Assembly (NCBI GenBank): GCA_027023805.1
Contig: JALVUF010000034.1
Coordinates: forward strand, 42,511 to 106,510
From: Helicobacteraceae bacterium
Lineage (GTDB): Bacteria > Campylobacterota > Campylobacteria > Campylobacterales > Sulfurimonadaceae
Direction: 5' to 3'
Length of the DNA stretch: 64,000 nt
The position numbers and the translations under genes are program-made. The notes beneath the pieces were generated by a model, which saw only the letters and a program-made list of their open reading frames with translations, did not search any database and was not told the origin of the DNA. Below are positions 45,311 through 55,143 of this stretch, one piece after another (the stretch's first letter is position 1; each line of letters opens with the position of its first letter).

Positions 45311-45671
45311 TAAGTCACTCGTCCGTGAATTATTTGAACAAATTTTAGATGCTACTGATACTGTTCTTGCAAGATTTGAAGTAGTAGATGGCAGTGATTT
45401 TTTTCTTGACTCTCCAGAGGGAATGGAAAAATTAGATTCTATCTGTATGAAACTCATAGCAATAGGTGAAAGTCTTAAAAATATAGATAAGATTACAAAC
45501 AATGAACTTTTAAAAAAATATCCTCAAGTAGATTGGAAAGGTGTAAAAGGGATTCGAGATATTATTTCTCATCACTATTTTGATTTGGATGCACAAGAGA
45601 TTTACTATGTATGTGATAAAAAACTTCCTGAATTAAGATCTACTATAGAAAAAATACTTCAAGATTTGTAA
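45303..45671 (+). CDS. hepT: HepT-like HEPN toxin (DUF86)
   Basis: A 122-residue HEPN-domain RNase toxin. The active motif RDIISHHY (Arg85, His90, Tyr92) matches RX4HXY exactly; Tyr92 is the expected AMP-acceptor for MntA. The helical segment TVLARFEVVDGSDFFLD and ESLKNIDKIT are typical of DUF86. It overlaps the antitoxin gene by 8 bases. All motif residues are intact. Confidence 0.9.
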   Translation: MYDKSLVRELFEQILDATDTVLARFEVVDGSDFFLDSPEGMEKLDSICMKLIAIGESLKNIDKITNNELLKKYPQVDWKGVKGIRDIISHHYFDLDAQEIYYVCDKKLPELRSTIEKILQDL

Positions 45672-45690
45672 TTCTTAATTTGATTTTTAA

Positions 45691-45730
45691 CCTTAATTTT
45701 GATAATATGCACATATTCTTAAAATTAAGG
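45691..45730 (+). promoter_or_regulatory. Inverted repeat sequestering the PAS-gene ribosome binding site, or HepT terminator
   Basis: CCTTAATTTT pairs with AAAATTAAGG (10 bp, 20-base interval), and the interval contains a second perfect palindrome AATATGCACATATT. The right arm includes AAGG and abuts the AAGGA ribosome binding site of the gene at 45738, so a fold could hide it. Alternatively it terminates the HepT transcript. Confidence 0.45.
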
Positions 45731-45737
45731 AAAGAAC

Positions 45738-46244
45738 ATGCCAAGACCCACACCGACAAATCATGAAAAGGTATTAAATCATGATGACTTTATCGTATCA
45801 AAAACAGATACAAAAGGCAAAATCCTTTATGGCAACAAGATATTTATAAAGATCTCCGGATACAGTGAGAGCGAACTCTTAGGCAAACCCCATTCAATCT
45901 TAAGACATCCCGATATGCCAAAATGTATCTTTAAGCTTCTTTGGGAGCGCATACAAAACAAACAGGAGATTTTTGCATTTGTCAAAAACCTGTGCAAAGA
46001 CGGCTCACACTACTGGGTGAGCGCAAATGTCACCGTTACGCTTAATCAAAACGGAACTGTCAGAGATTATCATTCAGTCAGACGCAAGCCAAGCAGTGAA
46101 GCGATGGAGATCATTCCTCCGCTTTACAAACGCCTGCTTGATGCTGAAAAAAGCTCCGGCATGCAAGGCTCTTATGAGCTGCTTCAAAAAATATTAAAAG
46201 AAAAAGGAGTTGACTATGACAGCTTTGTCCTCAACATTCAGTAA
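45738..46244 (+). CDS. Aer-type PAS-domain protein
   Basis: A 168-residue cytoplasmic PAS protein with no transmitter. The domain begins near residue 18 ([20 protein letters not shown]) and includes [39 protein letters not shown] and ends near [10 protein letters not shown]. This resembles the PAS of Aer (FAD redox sensor) and CetB of Campylobacter, where a separate PAS protein works with a membrane chemoreceptor (CetA). It overlaps the MCP gene by 29 bases, which supports a CetA/CetB-type pair. Confidence 0.83.
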   Translation: MPRPTPTNHEKVLNHDDFIVSKTDTKGKILYGNKIFIKISGYSESELLGKPHSILRHPDMPKCIFKLLWERIQNKQEIFAFVKNLCKDGSHYWVSANVTVTLNQNGTVRDYHSVRRKPSSEAMEIIPPLYKRLLDAEKSSGMQGSYELLQKILKEKGVDYDSFVLNIQ

Positions 46245-47652
46245 TATAAAAACACTTATCTACCTTTTACTTTCCGTCGCCTCAGTTATATATCTGTTTA
46301 TTATTCACTCATATATCGCCGCGATTATTATAGGCATCATAACTCTTATAGCTCTTTTTGTCCCCGGGGATGCTAAAGGGGGATGTGAGAAAATATTTAA
46401 TGATGAGCTGATAAGGCAGATACGTGATGTTTTGCTAAAAGCGGGTCGTGGGGAGCTTTCTTACCGTATCACACACATAGATGAAACTCATGTGCTTCAA
46501 GGCGTTGCGTGGAGCATCAATGATCTGCTTGATCAAACCGAACAGATGATGAGAGATATCAGAACATCCATAGCCGCCGCAAACAGCGGTCAGAGCAAGC
46601 GTTTTGTGTTTGAACCAGGGTACAAAGGTGATTTTAAAGATGCCACATCTGAATTAAACAGCGCAGTTACAACAATCTCACAAGCATATAACGCATCACA
46701 ACGCACACGCCTTGTCCGCACTTTTGACAGTAACAGCGGCGGAATCGCAAAAGGGCTTGAAGTTTTGCAAAACGATATAATAAAAGATACAAACTTAGCA
46801 AAAACAATCAACAATAATTCACTTCAAGTACAACAAAAGGCACAAAATTCTCAGCAAAGCGTCAATACCATTGTAGATGATTTAGATAAACTCATTATGG
46901 TTGTAAACGAGTCGCACCTCAGTATCGAATCGCTCAGCGATAAAACAAAAGAGGTCAGCGAAGTGGCAAATCTTATAAAAGATATTGCAGATCAGACCAA
47001 TCTGCTAGCATTAAACGCCGCTATTGAAGCGGCACGTGCCGGTGAGCATGGACGAGGGTTTGCCGTTGTTGCCGATGAAGTCAGAAAATTAGCAGAACGC
47101 ACACAAAAAGCAACGCAGGAGATATCTATAACACTACAAACGCTAGATCAAGAAGCAAATGATATCTTAGCAAATTCAAATCAGATGAACAGCATCGCCA
47201 CAAATTCGCAAGCAAACGTCCAAAACTTTGGAAGCGTAATCAAAGAGTTTACAAGCACCACACAAACAACGGCGCAAATGGCAAATAAAATAAATAATTC
47301 ACTCTACACCACGCTAGTTAAAGCCGACCATATTATCTATAAACACAACGTTTACTCAGCGCTGCTAAACCAAAATCAAACTCCTTTGTCAGATGAGCAT
47401 CATTGCAGACTTGGCAAATGGTATTATGAGGGTGAGGGCAAAAAACTCTTTAGCCATACAAAAGCTTACAAAGAGATGGAGCATCCTCATAAAAACGTAC
47501 ATCAATTTACCCTTGATGTTGTTAAATGTATAAAAACCAAAGACTGTACTTCGGCTAAAAACTTTAACCATGTAGCAGATACGATGAAGAAAGTGGAAGA
47601 AAACTCAAATCAGCTTTTTAGCTTGTTAGATGTGATGATAGAAGAGGCTTAA
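46216..47652 (+). CDS. Methyl-accepting chemotaxis protein with C-terminal CZB domain
   Basis: A 478-residue chemoreceptor. Two short N-terminal helices (about residues 10-50) form a hairpin with no periplasmic sensor domain. A HAMP-like region follows, then the signalling domain with the CheA/CheW hairpin ([30 protein letters not shown] and [14 protein letters not shown]). A CZB zinc-binding domain ends the protein ([39 protein letters not shown]). The real start is ATG 46216 (GGAG 6 bases upstream) rather than TTG 46210. With the PAS partner this is an energy-taxis receptor. Confidence 0.88.
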   Translation: MTALSSTFSNIKTLIYLLLSVASVIYLFIIHSYIAAIIIGIITLIALFVPGDAKGGCEKIFNDELIRQIRDVLLKAGRGELSYRITHIDETHVLQGVAWSINDLLDQTEQMMRDIRTSIAAANSGQSKRFVFEPGYKGDFKDATSELNSAVTTISQAYNASQRTRLVRTFDSNSGGIAKGLEVLQNDIIKDTNLAKTINNNSLQVQQKAQNSQQSVNTIVDDLDKLIMVVNESHLSIESLSDKTKEVSEVANLIKDIADQTNLLALNAAIEAARAGEHGRGFAVVADEVRKLAERTQKATQEISITLQTLDQEANDILANSNQMNSIATNSQANVQNFGSVIKEFTSTTQTTAQMANKINNSLYTTLVKADHIIYKHNVYSALLNQNQTPLSDEHHCRLGKWYYEGEGKKLFSHTKAYKEMEHPHKNVHQFTLDVVKCIKTKDCTSAKNFNHVADTMKKVEENSNQLFSLLDVMIEEA

Positions 47653-47693
47653 ACATAGATTTGCTCAAGACCAAAAGAGGACTAATTTTGCGC

Positions 47694-49619
47694 TTAGTCT
47701 TCATACTGCCTCTTAATTACCATAAATTCATCAGTATGACTTAAAAACAGATCCACTAAAGTGGGATTAAAATGTTTTGCTCTTTGTTCTTTGATAAGCC
47801 CGATAACCTTTTCATACTCCCATGCTTTTTTATAAACTCTCTTTGATATCAAAGCGTCAAATACATCTACAAGCGATACTATTTGCGCGTATATAGATAT
47901 TTTTTCGCCCTTTATAGCATTTGGATAGCCCTTGCCGTCAAACCTTTCATGATGCTCATATGCTATTTGCGATGCTAATTGGAGTATCGGAAGTTTTGAA
48001 CCACAGAGTATGTGATGACCTATATTAGTGTGTGTTTTCATAATTTCCCACTCATTAGCAGTCAATTTTGCCGGTTTTAGTAAAATGTTATCGGGTATCG
48101 CTACTTTTCCGATATCATGCATGGTTGATGCTATAGAGATATCTTCGCACTCTTTTGTCTTAAAACCGTAAAGTTTAGCTAGCAGATATGAGTATTTTGC
48201 TACTCGCCTTACATGGTTGCCCGTTTCTTGACTTCTTGATTCTACCGCTTCACTAATGCGGTATATAAGTTCTTTTTGTGTGGCTTGCACCTCTTTGCTT
48301 AGTTCATATATTTGCGTAATATCATGCCTTAATGCTATATACTCTACGATACTTCCTTCATGGTCAAATATCGGTGTAATTGTTGCATCAACCACATAGT
48401 AGCTGCCGTTTTTTTTAAGATTTTTAATCTCTCCATGCCACACATGTCCGCTTTTGATTGTTTTCCACAAATCTTTAAATACAGATTTTGGCATCTCAGG
48501 AGATCTTACTATATTGTGATTTTTACCTATCAACTCATCTGCATTGTATCCGGAAATCTTGCAAAACATATCATTTGCGTAAGTAATAATTCCTTTTGTG
48601 TCTGTTTTAGAGACCAATGCACTGTTATCTATCGCTTTTTTATACTCCTCAAGAAGGTTATGTTCTATAAGTACCCTTTTATTTGTTTTATATAAATAAA
48701 ACAGTAGCACTATCGCTGAGATTATAACAGTCATCCAAAACAGCAAAGCTTTTTTGAGCCTAATCTCTACCGTGTTTTGCAAAACCCCAAGTTTTATACG
48801 CAACTGTTTTAAATATCTATCATTTACAGTATAGATACTGCTTATAGCGCATGTAGCTGTGTTAAACCAACGAAAGGCATCTGCTTGAGTATATGCTATA
48901 TTGTTGTTTATAACATTTGCGATAGTATGCATAGTTTGTTTATAGCATTTGCTTTGCTTTAAGCCTTTATATATCTTTACATGCTCTATTTGTGCAAAAA
49001 ACTCTGCTGATTTGATGTAGTTATTAAAAAGAGCATCTATGCTAATGATATCTTTGCGCTGCTTTTGTGTTATCTTGCCCTTCTCCAACACTCCTGCAAT
49101 CTTGGCTCTTAGCTCACCTAAAAACTCTTGAGCCATATTATACTTTTCATAAACGATAAGATAGTTTTTCATACGTTGATTTTTTGTATTTAGTAAAAGC
49201 TTCATGGATGAGCCGATTAGTTTGTCTATAACACGTGTATATGCATCAAAAGCCTCGCGTCCAGTGTATCTTCTTAAATCAACCTGTTTGCGTATAAAGA
49301 TTAACCTGTTTTTTATATGTTTAATTTTTGAGTTTATCAGATGTGTGTTGTAAAAAAGAGTGGATTTTAATCTCTCCTGTTTTAACAGATTTGATGCTTT
49401 GACATTAAAAGATCCCGTATATATGCCAGTCGCTCCTCTTTCTATTTGGATACGCTTAATATAACCCTCTATCTCACGCACCTGCCAAAACTCTTTTTCA
49501 ACTTGAATAATATTTTCTCTTTGATGCAATAATCCTCCCAGATTAGAGTACATTGCAAAAGCAAAAAGCAAAATAAAAAAAGTTAGTGATAATAAAGCGG
49601 TAAATCTATATTTTGTCAT
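47694..49619 (-). CDS. Cyclic di-GMP phosphodiesterase-like NIT-PAS-HD-GYP membrane protein
   Basis: A 641-residue signalling protein. It has a membrane helix at about residues 7-25 and a periplasmic NIT-type sensor domain (VREIEGYIKRIQIERGATGIY is its hallmark). A second helix is near 292-312. An Aer-like PAS domain (about 325-430, SKTDTKGIITYANDMFCKISGY) precedes the HD-GYP domain (about 445-635) with HDIGKVAIPDNILLKPAKL, HH, and HHERFDGKGYP. HD-GYP degrades c-di-GMP. A NIT domain suggests nitrate/nitrite sensing. Its PAS is close to that of the 45.7 kb protein. Converges on the MCP gene. Confidence 0.88.
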   Translation of the reverse strand: MTKYRFTALLSLTFFILLFAFAMYSNLGGLLHQRENIIQVEKEFWQVREIEGYIKRIQIERGATGIYTGSFNVKASNLLKQERLKSTLFYNTHLINSKIKHIKNRLIFIRKQVDLRRYTGREAFDAYTRVIDKLIGSSMKLLLNTKNQRMKNYLIVYEKYNMAQEFLGELRAKIAGVLEKGKITQKQRKDIISIDALFNNYIKSAEFFAQIEHVKIYKGLKQSKCYKQTMHTIANVINNNIAYTQADAFRWFNTATCAISSIYTVNDRYLKQLRIKLGVLQNTVEIRLKKALLFWMTVIISAIVLLFYLYKTNKRVLIEHNLLEEYKKAIDNSALVSKTDTKGIITYANDMFCKISGYNADELIGKNHNIVRSPEMPKSVFKDLWKTIKSGHVWHGEIKNLKKNGSYYVVDATITPIFDHEGSIVEYIALRHDITQIYELSKEVQATQKELIYRISEAVESRSQETGNHVRRVAKYSYLLAKLYGFKTKECEDISIASTMHDIGKVAIPDNILLKPAKLTANEWEIMKTHTNIGHHILCGSKLPILQLASQIAYEHHERFDGKGYPNAIKGEKISIYAQIVSLVDVFDALISKRVYKKAWEYEKVIGLIKEQRAKHFNPTLVDLFLSHTDEFMVIKRQYED

Positions 49620-49700
49620 ATATATAATCCTAAAATTTCGTAATATTGATTCTTACGAGAAAATGTTATCGTAATTTTAACCAAAGTTCAATCAAAACGG

Positions 49701-50750
49701 CTACAACTCACCAGATAAATAAACGATGAGAGCTTTTTTATCTATCTTGTTTTTTGCGTCTTTATAGATATTTGCCTCTAATTTTTTTAATGTCTCTTGC
49801 ACAAAATCATCATTGGCATAACAAAGCAGTAATCTATAGAGCTCTTTATCGCCTTTTGCTTGCTTAATTTTTATCTTTATAGGTTTTATTTTTACCTCTT
49901 TAGACATAAAGCGCATCTTGCAAAACAGCAGACAAAGCAAAAAGCCGCCTATCGCAAAAATATATTTCAAGTACCACGGCTCTTTAAAAATACTCTTTAC
50001 ATGTATAGATATTTTTTTTGTGCTTAGCGTTTGTATTTCATTAGATTTTGGATTAAAAAAGCTAAAATGCACAGACGGTATCGTAAAGCTTTTATCTGCC
50101 GTGATAGAGAACGTCTGCACAAAGACACCGCCGTAAATACCTTTTTTATAATATGTCTTGATAAACGGCGCTGATGTGTAAACAACAGCGCCGGGTATCT
50201 TTAAAGAAAACGGCTTAATATTGCCGATATCGCCGACTCCTTTAATACTTAGCGTTAGATTAACTGCCCCATTTGGCAGCATACTTGATTTATCTATCTT
50301 TTGACTAATGGTGTAATTGCCTTGAATATTTAAATGCTGCGGCAGAGGCAATACATTTAATGTTGTTTGATTGCTATATATTTTTTTCCAAATCGTAAAA
50401 TTTGTTTTAGCCTGCCTCACGGCAACATCTGCCATCTGTTTTGAGAGTGCTATAAAACCTGATTGTTGTGGAAAGATTAAATACCTATAATCTTGATACA
50501 TGTAGCCATTTTTATTATATGGCTTTGAGACATTTAACTCTTTTACCCAAAAATTTATCTGTTTAAATTTACTTACATTTTGACTTAAAAGCGGCGTACC
50601 TTTCTTGATGCCGAAACTAAGAGTAGCAACAACCGGCTGTGTCATATAAACCTTATGTTTTGACAGCTTTAAATGCAATATAAAATTATTTGCAAAAAGT
50701 AAAGAAGCGGATAAAAATACCATTGCTATGCTACCAATTATTTTGTTCAT
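49701..50750 (-). CDS. batD: BatD-like protein
   Basis: A 349-residue exported protein with a signal peptide (MNKIIGSIAMVFLSASLLFAN), tandem beta-sandwich domains and a membrane helix near residue 265 (YIFAIGGFLLCLLF), then a cytoplasmic tail. This matches the BatD (oxygen tolerance) family. It is the last gene of the operon and overlaps the TPR gene by 20 bases. The first beta domain includes LKLSKHKVYMTQPVVATLSF. Confidence 0.78.
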   Translation of the reverse strand: MNKIIGSIAMVFLSASLLFANNFILHLKLSKHKVYMTQPVVATLSFGIKKGTPLLSQNVSKFKQINFWVKELNVSKPYNKNGYMYQDYRYLIFPQQSGFIALSKQMADVAVRQAKTNFTIWKKIYSNQTTLNVLPLPQHLNIQGNYTISQKIDKSSMLPNGAVNLTLSIKGVGDIGNIKPFSLKIPGAVVYTSAPFIKTYYKKGIYGGVFVQTFSITADKSFTIPSVHFSFFNPKSNEIQTLSTKKISIHVKSIFKEPWYLKYIFAIGGFLLCLLFCKMRFMSKEVKIKPIKIKIKQAKGDKELYRLLLCYANDDFVQETLKKLEANIYKDAKNKIDKKALIVYLSGEL

Positions 50751-51468
50751 CTTTTGCTCCTTTTACAAGCGGAATCAACAGTGTTTGCAGTCCATGACGC
50801 CTGATACTTTTATCCCATCTTATCTCTTGCAGTTTTATCATTTTATCTTTTTCATAAAGCTTTACATGTAACATTTTATCTTTAACGTTTAATGTGTATT
50901 TATGAGCCTTTAAATTTATGGCATTACCGTGAGATATTAGTTTTTTCTTTTTACTCTTGCCGTTGTCTGTTGGCTTTTTTAAACTATGTTTTGCTGTTTT
51001 ATTTATCTTGTTTTTACCTGAGCGTATTTTGGTGGTTTCATTTACATGTAATTTTATTTTTATCTTTATACGTTTTTTTAACACCGCAAGCACTCTTTGC
51101 ATATTTATTTTAGCATCTTTATCATATTTTAGTTTTAAGCTTTTTTTATAGTAAGACAAAGCTTCATCTAATCTGCCTAGTTTGACATAACAGTTTGCCA
51201 TATTGTAATAAGTAGCAGGTAAAAGCCTATGCGCGGATATTTTTTTATAACTCTTTAAAGCTTTTAGATACTGTTGTTTCTCATAAAACATATCTCCGAT
51301 ATTAAAATACTCAGAACTGTCTTTTTTTATTATAGTCTGATAATACGCAAGCGCTTTGTCTAAGCGGTGGCGGCGCAGCTCATAGCCTGCCATTTGAAGC
51401 TTGTATGACGATATAACATCTGCATGAGCTATGCCAAACAACAGCAACAGCAGTAACAATACTCTCAT
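50731..51468 (-). CDS. TPR protein of the Bat operon (BatC/BatE-like)
   Basis: A 245-residue secreted TPR protein with a signal peptide (MRVLLLLLLLFGIAHA). TPR units lie at about 25-110 (ALAYYQTIIKKDSS, MFYEKQQYLKALKSYKKI, YNMANCYVKLGRLDEALSYY). The C-terminal half is very Lys-rich (KRIKIKIKLH, NKINKTAKHSLKK). It overlaps its neighbours (4 bases with batB, 20 with batD). The product probably bridges periplasmic Bat partners. Confidence 0.75.
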   Translation of the reverse strand: MRVLLLLLLLFGIAHADVISSYKLQMAGYELRRHRLDKALAYYQTIIKKDSSEYFNIGDMFYEKQQYLKALKSYKKISAHRLLPATYYNMANCYVKLGRLDEALSYYKKSLKLKYDKDAKINMQRVLAVLKKRIKIKIKLHVNETTKIRSGKNKINKTAKHSLKKPTDNGKSKKKKLISHGNAINLKAHKYTLNVKDKMLHVKLYEKDKMIKLQEIRWDKSIRRHGLQTLLIPLVKGAKDEQNNW

Positions 51469-52406
51469 CTTCTCTGTCCTGTAAAAAGCAGTAAAAACAG
51501 CACTATAGCCGCCATAAGCGGTATATAGTATAGCTCCTGCACATTAGATATTTGTGCTACTTTACTCTTGGGCGGATATCTGTTTTTTATTATCCGTATC
51601 AGCCTGTTTATACCCTTTGATGATGTACTCATCATAAAAAAAGCACCTTTTGTGGCTTTGCATAATTTTTGAGTATTTGTATTTAATCTGGTAATAACCA
51701 CTTGATGATGAACATTTGTTAATATTTTACCTTCACTTTTTATCACACTGCCTTTTAATGTTGCTACCCCATAGATAAATATATGCAGATGATGCTCTTT
51801 GGCATACTTAATATCTTTACTTAAAATACCGCTGTGACCGCCATCTGTAAATATAACCACAACTCTGTTTTTATCATTTTGCAAGAGATGCTTTGCGCCT
51901 TGAAGCAATGCAAGCAGATTTGTGCCTTGCGGGTTTATCTGCTTTAGCTTAGTATGAGATACAAGATAGGTAAGCGTATTTTTATCATTAGTGCTAGCTG
52001 AGATTAAAAAAGGAAAATCGCTGTATCCCACTATCGCAATATTTAGACCATGCTCTTGCTTTATAAAATCAAGAAGTCTCTGCTTGGCAAAAGTAAACCT
52101 GTTAGGATATACATCTTTTGTGGTCATTGATTTAGACATATCAATGGCGGTGACGATATTTATATCTTTATTTGCCGTATTGTTTGTTTTGCTATATATC
52201 ACGGGACCGGCTGCTGCAACTACAACCAAAGCGTAACATGCCGTAAGTAAAAGAGATCTGATTGTTTGACTTTTGTAATTAACAAATACTCTGTTAAACA
52301 TCTCTTTAGCAAAATACTGTTTATAATCTGTTTTATTTCTGTTAAATACAAATGCAATAATGGGTAAAATTAGCAGATATAGCACATAAGAATATTTAAA
52401 ATGCAT
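51465..52406 (-). CDS. batB: BatB-like von Willebrand A membrane protein
   Basis: A 313-residue protein (with the chosen ATG 52406). N-terminal helices are followed by a vWA domain with the MIDAS set DMSKSMTTKD, TNLLAL and TDGGHSG; a C-terminal helix ends it (YYIPLMAAIVLFLLLF). The ATG is 52406 because AGGAGA precedes it; the upstream in-frame ATG at 52442 lies within the batA coding region. The start overlaps batA by 11 bases. Confidence 0.85.
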   Translation of the reverse strand: MHFKYSYVLYLLILPIIAFVFNRNKTDYKQYFAKEMFNRVFVNYKSQTIRSLLLTACYALVVVAAAGPVIYSKTNNTANKDINIVTAIDMSKSMTTKDVYPNRFTFAKQRLLDFIKQEHGLNIAIVGYSDFPFLISASTNDKNTLTYLVSHTKLKQINPQGTNLLALLQGAKHLLQNDKNRVVVIFTDGGHSGILSKDIKYAKEHHLHIFIYGVATLKGSVIKSEGKILTNVHHQVVITRLNTNTQKLCKATKGAFFMMSTSSKGINRLIRIIKNRYPPKSKVAQISNVQELYYIPLMAAIVLFLLLFTGQRR

Positions 52407-53289
52407 ATTCTCTCCTAAAAAGCGAAAATGCCAGCAAAACAAGTGCTAAAATAAGCGGATACTCAAAATAATATCTTTTGCCGATAGTTGTAGTGGTCTT
52501 AATTTTATCTTTTGTCAGAGCATCTATGTTGCTGTATATCTTTGAAAGTTTTTTTTCATTATCTGCTTCATAAAATCTCCCGCCTGTTGCTTTGGCGATA
52601 TGTATTAGTATATTTGCATCAAAGTTGCCTTGATCTCCAATAGCAACGGTATATATCTTAATATGGTGCATATTGGCTTTTTGCAATGCGATACGCATGG
52701 GTATCGTGCCCGTTGAATTTCGTCCGTCTGTTAGAAGTACCATAATCTTATTGTTTGTTTTTATATCTCTAAAAAGATCTACTCCCAAAAAAATAGATTG
52801 ATAAATAGATGTCTCCCTATCACCTGCGATACCGGTTTTAAGATATTTTAAAGCTCTTAGCAGTGTTTGCTTGTTGTAAGTAAGCGGTGATGCAACTCTT
52901 GTGTTATCGCCAAATACAATAAGTGACATTGCGTCATGCTTTCTTTTTAGTATGAACTGTTTTAATATTTTTTTTGTCATTTTAAATTTATCATTATTGT
53001 TCATGCTCAAACTCGCATCCACAAGCAGCCCTATCTCGTACCCTTTTGTGTAATGAACGGTTGTTTTATCGCTTTTAACCGGTGAGCCAAGAGCGCTCAC
53101 CATAAAAAATATAATCAAAAAATCAAGTAGCCATGATGTTTTATCGATACCCTTATCAACGCTTTGCAGTACTTTAAGATTTGAAAAATAGATCAGCGGT
53201 TTTTTTGGTTTAAATAAAGATATTATCAGCAGATAAAAAAGCAGTATTAAAAAAGCATAAGGGTGCACAAAAGAATAATTAAACGGCAT
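52396..53289 (-). CDS. batA: BatA-like von Willebrand A membrane protein
   Basis: A 297-residue membrane vWA protein: N-terminal helices (about 10-30, 55-75), vWA domain with VDASLSMNNND, ETSIYQ and TDGRNS forming the MIDAS, and a C-terminal helix (YPLILALVLLAFSLF). It belongs to the aerotolerance (Bat) operon after the DUF58 gene (3-base gap). MIDAS residues are complete, unlike some degenerate family members. Confidence 0.87.
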   Translation of the reverse strand: MPFNYSFVHPYAFLILLFYLLIISLFKPKKPLIYFSNLKVLQSVDKGIDKTSWLLDFLIIFFMVSALGSPVKSDKTTVHYTKGYEIGLLVDASLSMNNNDKFKMTKKILKQFILKRKHDAMSLIVFGDNTRVASPLTYNKQTLLRALKYLKTGIAGDRETSIYQSIFLGVDLFRDIKTNNKIMVLLTDGRNSTGTIPMRIALQKANMHHIKIYTVAIGDQGNFDANILIHIAKATGGRFYEADNEKKLSKIYSNIDALTKDKIKTTTTIGKRYYFEYPLILALVLLAFSLFRREYAF

Positions 53290-53292
53290 CGG

Positions 53293-54120
53293 TTAGTTTC
53301 TCAGTAGCTTTTGAAGTTTTTTAACAACATCATCAGATGTATAAATCTTTTGATATCTTATGTTTGATGCTATAAGATTTTTATACAGCTTATCATCGTG
53401 TTGCTTCATTTTTAGGGCATATTGATTTTTAAGTTTACTATTGATCTTAAAAAAACCGCTTGCTTTATTGTTTGTGCTTTTTAAATTTACTTCCCCGACA
53501 AAAGCGATATCCTCTTCAAGCCTGTCCCTTACTATGATTGCAAACACCTCATGCTTTGCACCTAAGAGTCTAAAATCACCATAATCTAAAAAATCACCGA
53601 TAAGAAAAATTATAGATTTTTTTTTGATCTTTTGCAAAAGATATTGGCTTAGTTTGTCATACTCAATCCTGTTGCCTAAGGGATTTAGATCTAAGGCGGT
53701 CTCAACTGTATGCCAAAGAGCTTGTTTATCCTTTGTAGGTTTTACAAACAACTGCTCAAACTCACTGTAAAACAGCACACTCATCAAGTCCTGTTTATGC
53801 GAAGATGCCCAGCACAAATTGCCAAGTATCTCAGCCATAGTATCTTGCTTGCTTCTTTTTGAGCCAAAATATATACCGTCGCTGTTTAAAAAAACACTGA
53901 GTATATTTAATCTTTTATCTTCATTAAAAACATTTACATGCGCAACTCTTGTTTTAGCGGTTACTTTGGCGTTGATGTGTCTTACATCATCACCGCTTAC
54001 ATATTCACGAAGCTCTTCAAATTCTAATCCATTTCCGCTAAATATACTGTTATGCTCACCGAATCTGTTTAAAAAAATTTTTCTTTTTGTAGAGAAGGTG
54101 AGATTGTTTTTTTTAATCAT
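53293..54120 (-). CDS. DUF58 family protein
   Basis: A 275-residue DUF58 protein, the usual partner of MoxR ATPases. The signature is GNGLEFEELREYVSGDDVRHINAKVTAKT, with a vWA-like fold (LFYSEFEQLFVKP, IIFLIGDFLDYGDF). It overlaps moxR by 4 bases. In this operon it probably acts with MoxR as a chaperone or maturation complex; the client is unknown. Confidence 0.9.
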   Translation of the reverse strand: MIKKNNLTFSTKRKIFLNRFGEHNSIFSGNGLEFEELREYVSGDDVRHINAKVTAKTRVAHVNVFNEDKRLNILSVFLNSDGIYFGSKRSKQDTMAEILGNLCWASSHKQDLMSVLFYSEFEQLFVKPTKDKQALWHTVETALDLNPLGNRIEYDKLSQYLLQKIKKKSIIFLIGDFLDYGDFRLLGAKHEVFAIIVRDRLEEDIAFVGEVNLKSTNNKASGFFKINSKLKNQYALKMKQHDDKLYKNLIASNIRYQKIYTSDDVVKKLQKLLRN

Positions 54121-55058
54121 GGAGCACTTATAGCATCTAAGATGGTTTTTATAACATCATCCGCGCCTATGTTTTGTGCAGTAGCGTTGTAACTTAGTAT
54201 CAGTCTATGTCTAAGTACAGGATACGCCATCTTAGAGATATCAAAAGGAGTTACAAAATCTCTTCCGCTTATCAGCGCATGAGCCTTGCTTGCTTTATAC
54301 AGGTCAATGCTGGCTCTTGGCGAGGCTCCAAAATCTATATATTCGGATATATCGTCAAGATTATAATTTTCAGGCTCACGGGTGCAAAAAATGATATTTA
54401 ACATATATTTAAGCAGTTCATCGTCTACATGTATATCTTTTACCGATTGTTTCAACTCCTTCAACTCTTCTTTTGAGGCTATTTTATTGATAGCCTCAAA
54501 AGAAGAGTTGGCAATACGCATAACTATATCAAACTCTTCATCAATAGTGTTATACGAAACAAGCACTTTTAACATAAATCTATCCAAAGAAGCTTCCGGC
54601 AAATCATACGTACCATCTTGATCAACAGGATTTGCCGTTGCTAAAACCATAAACGGCTCTTGGAGCTTAAATGTTTCATCTGCAATGCTTACCTGTCTCT
54701 CCGCCATAGCTTCCAAAAGTGCCGATTGTACCTTTGCACCGGCTCTATTTATCTCATCTGCTAAAAGAAGATTTGTAAAAACCGGTCCAAATTTAATTTT
54801 AAAATCATTATTTTTTATATCTAAAATCTCACTGCCCACTATATCGCTTGGAAGCAGATCGGGAGTAAATTGAATCCTTTTAAAATTAAATCCCAATGAA
54901 TCAGCCAAACTCTTGACAGCTGTCGTTTTCGCAACACCGGGAACTCCCTCTATAAGCACATGACCTTCAGACAACAAACCTATAAGCATTGAATCAATAA
55001 GCTCATTATGCCCGATAATTATTTTATTGATTTCGTGTCTAATTTTTTCGATCATCAT
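54117..55058 (-). CDS. MoxR-family AAA+ ATPase
   Basis: A 313-residue AAA+ ATPase of the MoxR family. Walker A is LIEGVPGVAKTTAV, Walker B is LLADEINRAGAK, and sensor motifs ATANPVDQDGTYDLPEASLDRF and FGASPRASIDLYK follow. The gene heads the moxR-DUF58-batA-batB-TPR-batD operon (order normal for the aerotolerance cluster). It has no signal or membrane segment, as expected. Confidence 0.94.
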   Translation of the reverse strand: MMIEKIRHEINKIIIGHNELIDSMLIGLLSEGHVLIEGVPGVAKTTAVKSLADSLGFNFKRIQFTPDLLPSDIVGSEILDIKNNDFKIKFGPVFTNLLLADEINRAGAKVQSALLEAMAERQVSIADETFKLQEPFMVLATANPVDQDGTYDLPEASLDRFMLKVLVSYNTIDEEFDIVMRIANSSFEAINKIASKEELKELKQSVKDIHVDDELLKYMLNIIFCTREPENYNLDDISEYIDFGASPRASIDLYKASKAHALISGRDFVTPFDISKMAYPVLRHRLILSYNATAQNIGADDVIKTILDAISAP

Positions 55059-55112
55059 AGTTACCTTGAGGAAATTTTCTAAATCGTCGAAGAAGCGTAG
55101 AGCCTATACCAG

Positions 55113-55135
55113 CATAATGAGCAAAGCCCATTATG
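55113..55135. repeat. Hairpin downstream of the rhodanese gene
   Basis: CATAATG / CATTATG (7 bp, 9-base loop) lies just beyond the rhodanese stop on the minus strand; outer bases (CTAGCATA and TATGCTGG) can extend it. No T-run follows, so it is only a possible terminator between rhodanese and moxR. Confidence 0.35.
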
Positions 55136-55143
55136 AGTATATG

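Noticed and set aside
49620..49700. TCGTAA/TTACGA hairpin upstream of the HD-GYP gene as an operator
   Set aside because: Only 6 bp with 9-base loop in an AT-rich gap; too weak to call.
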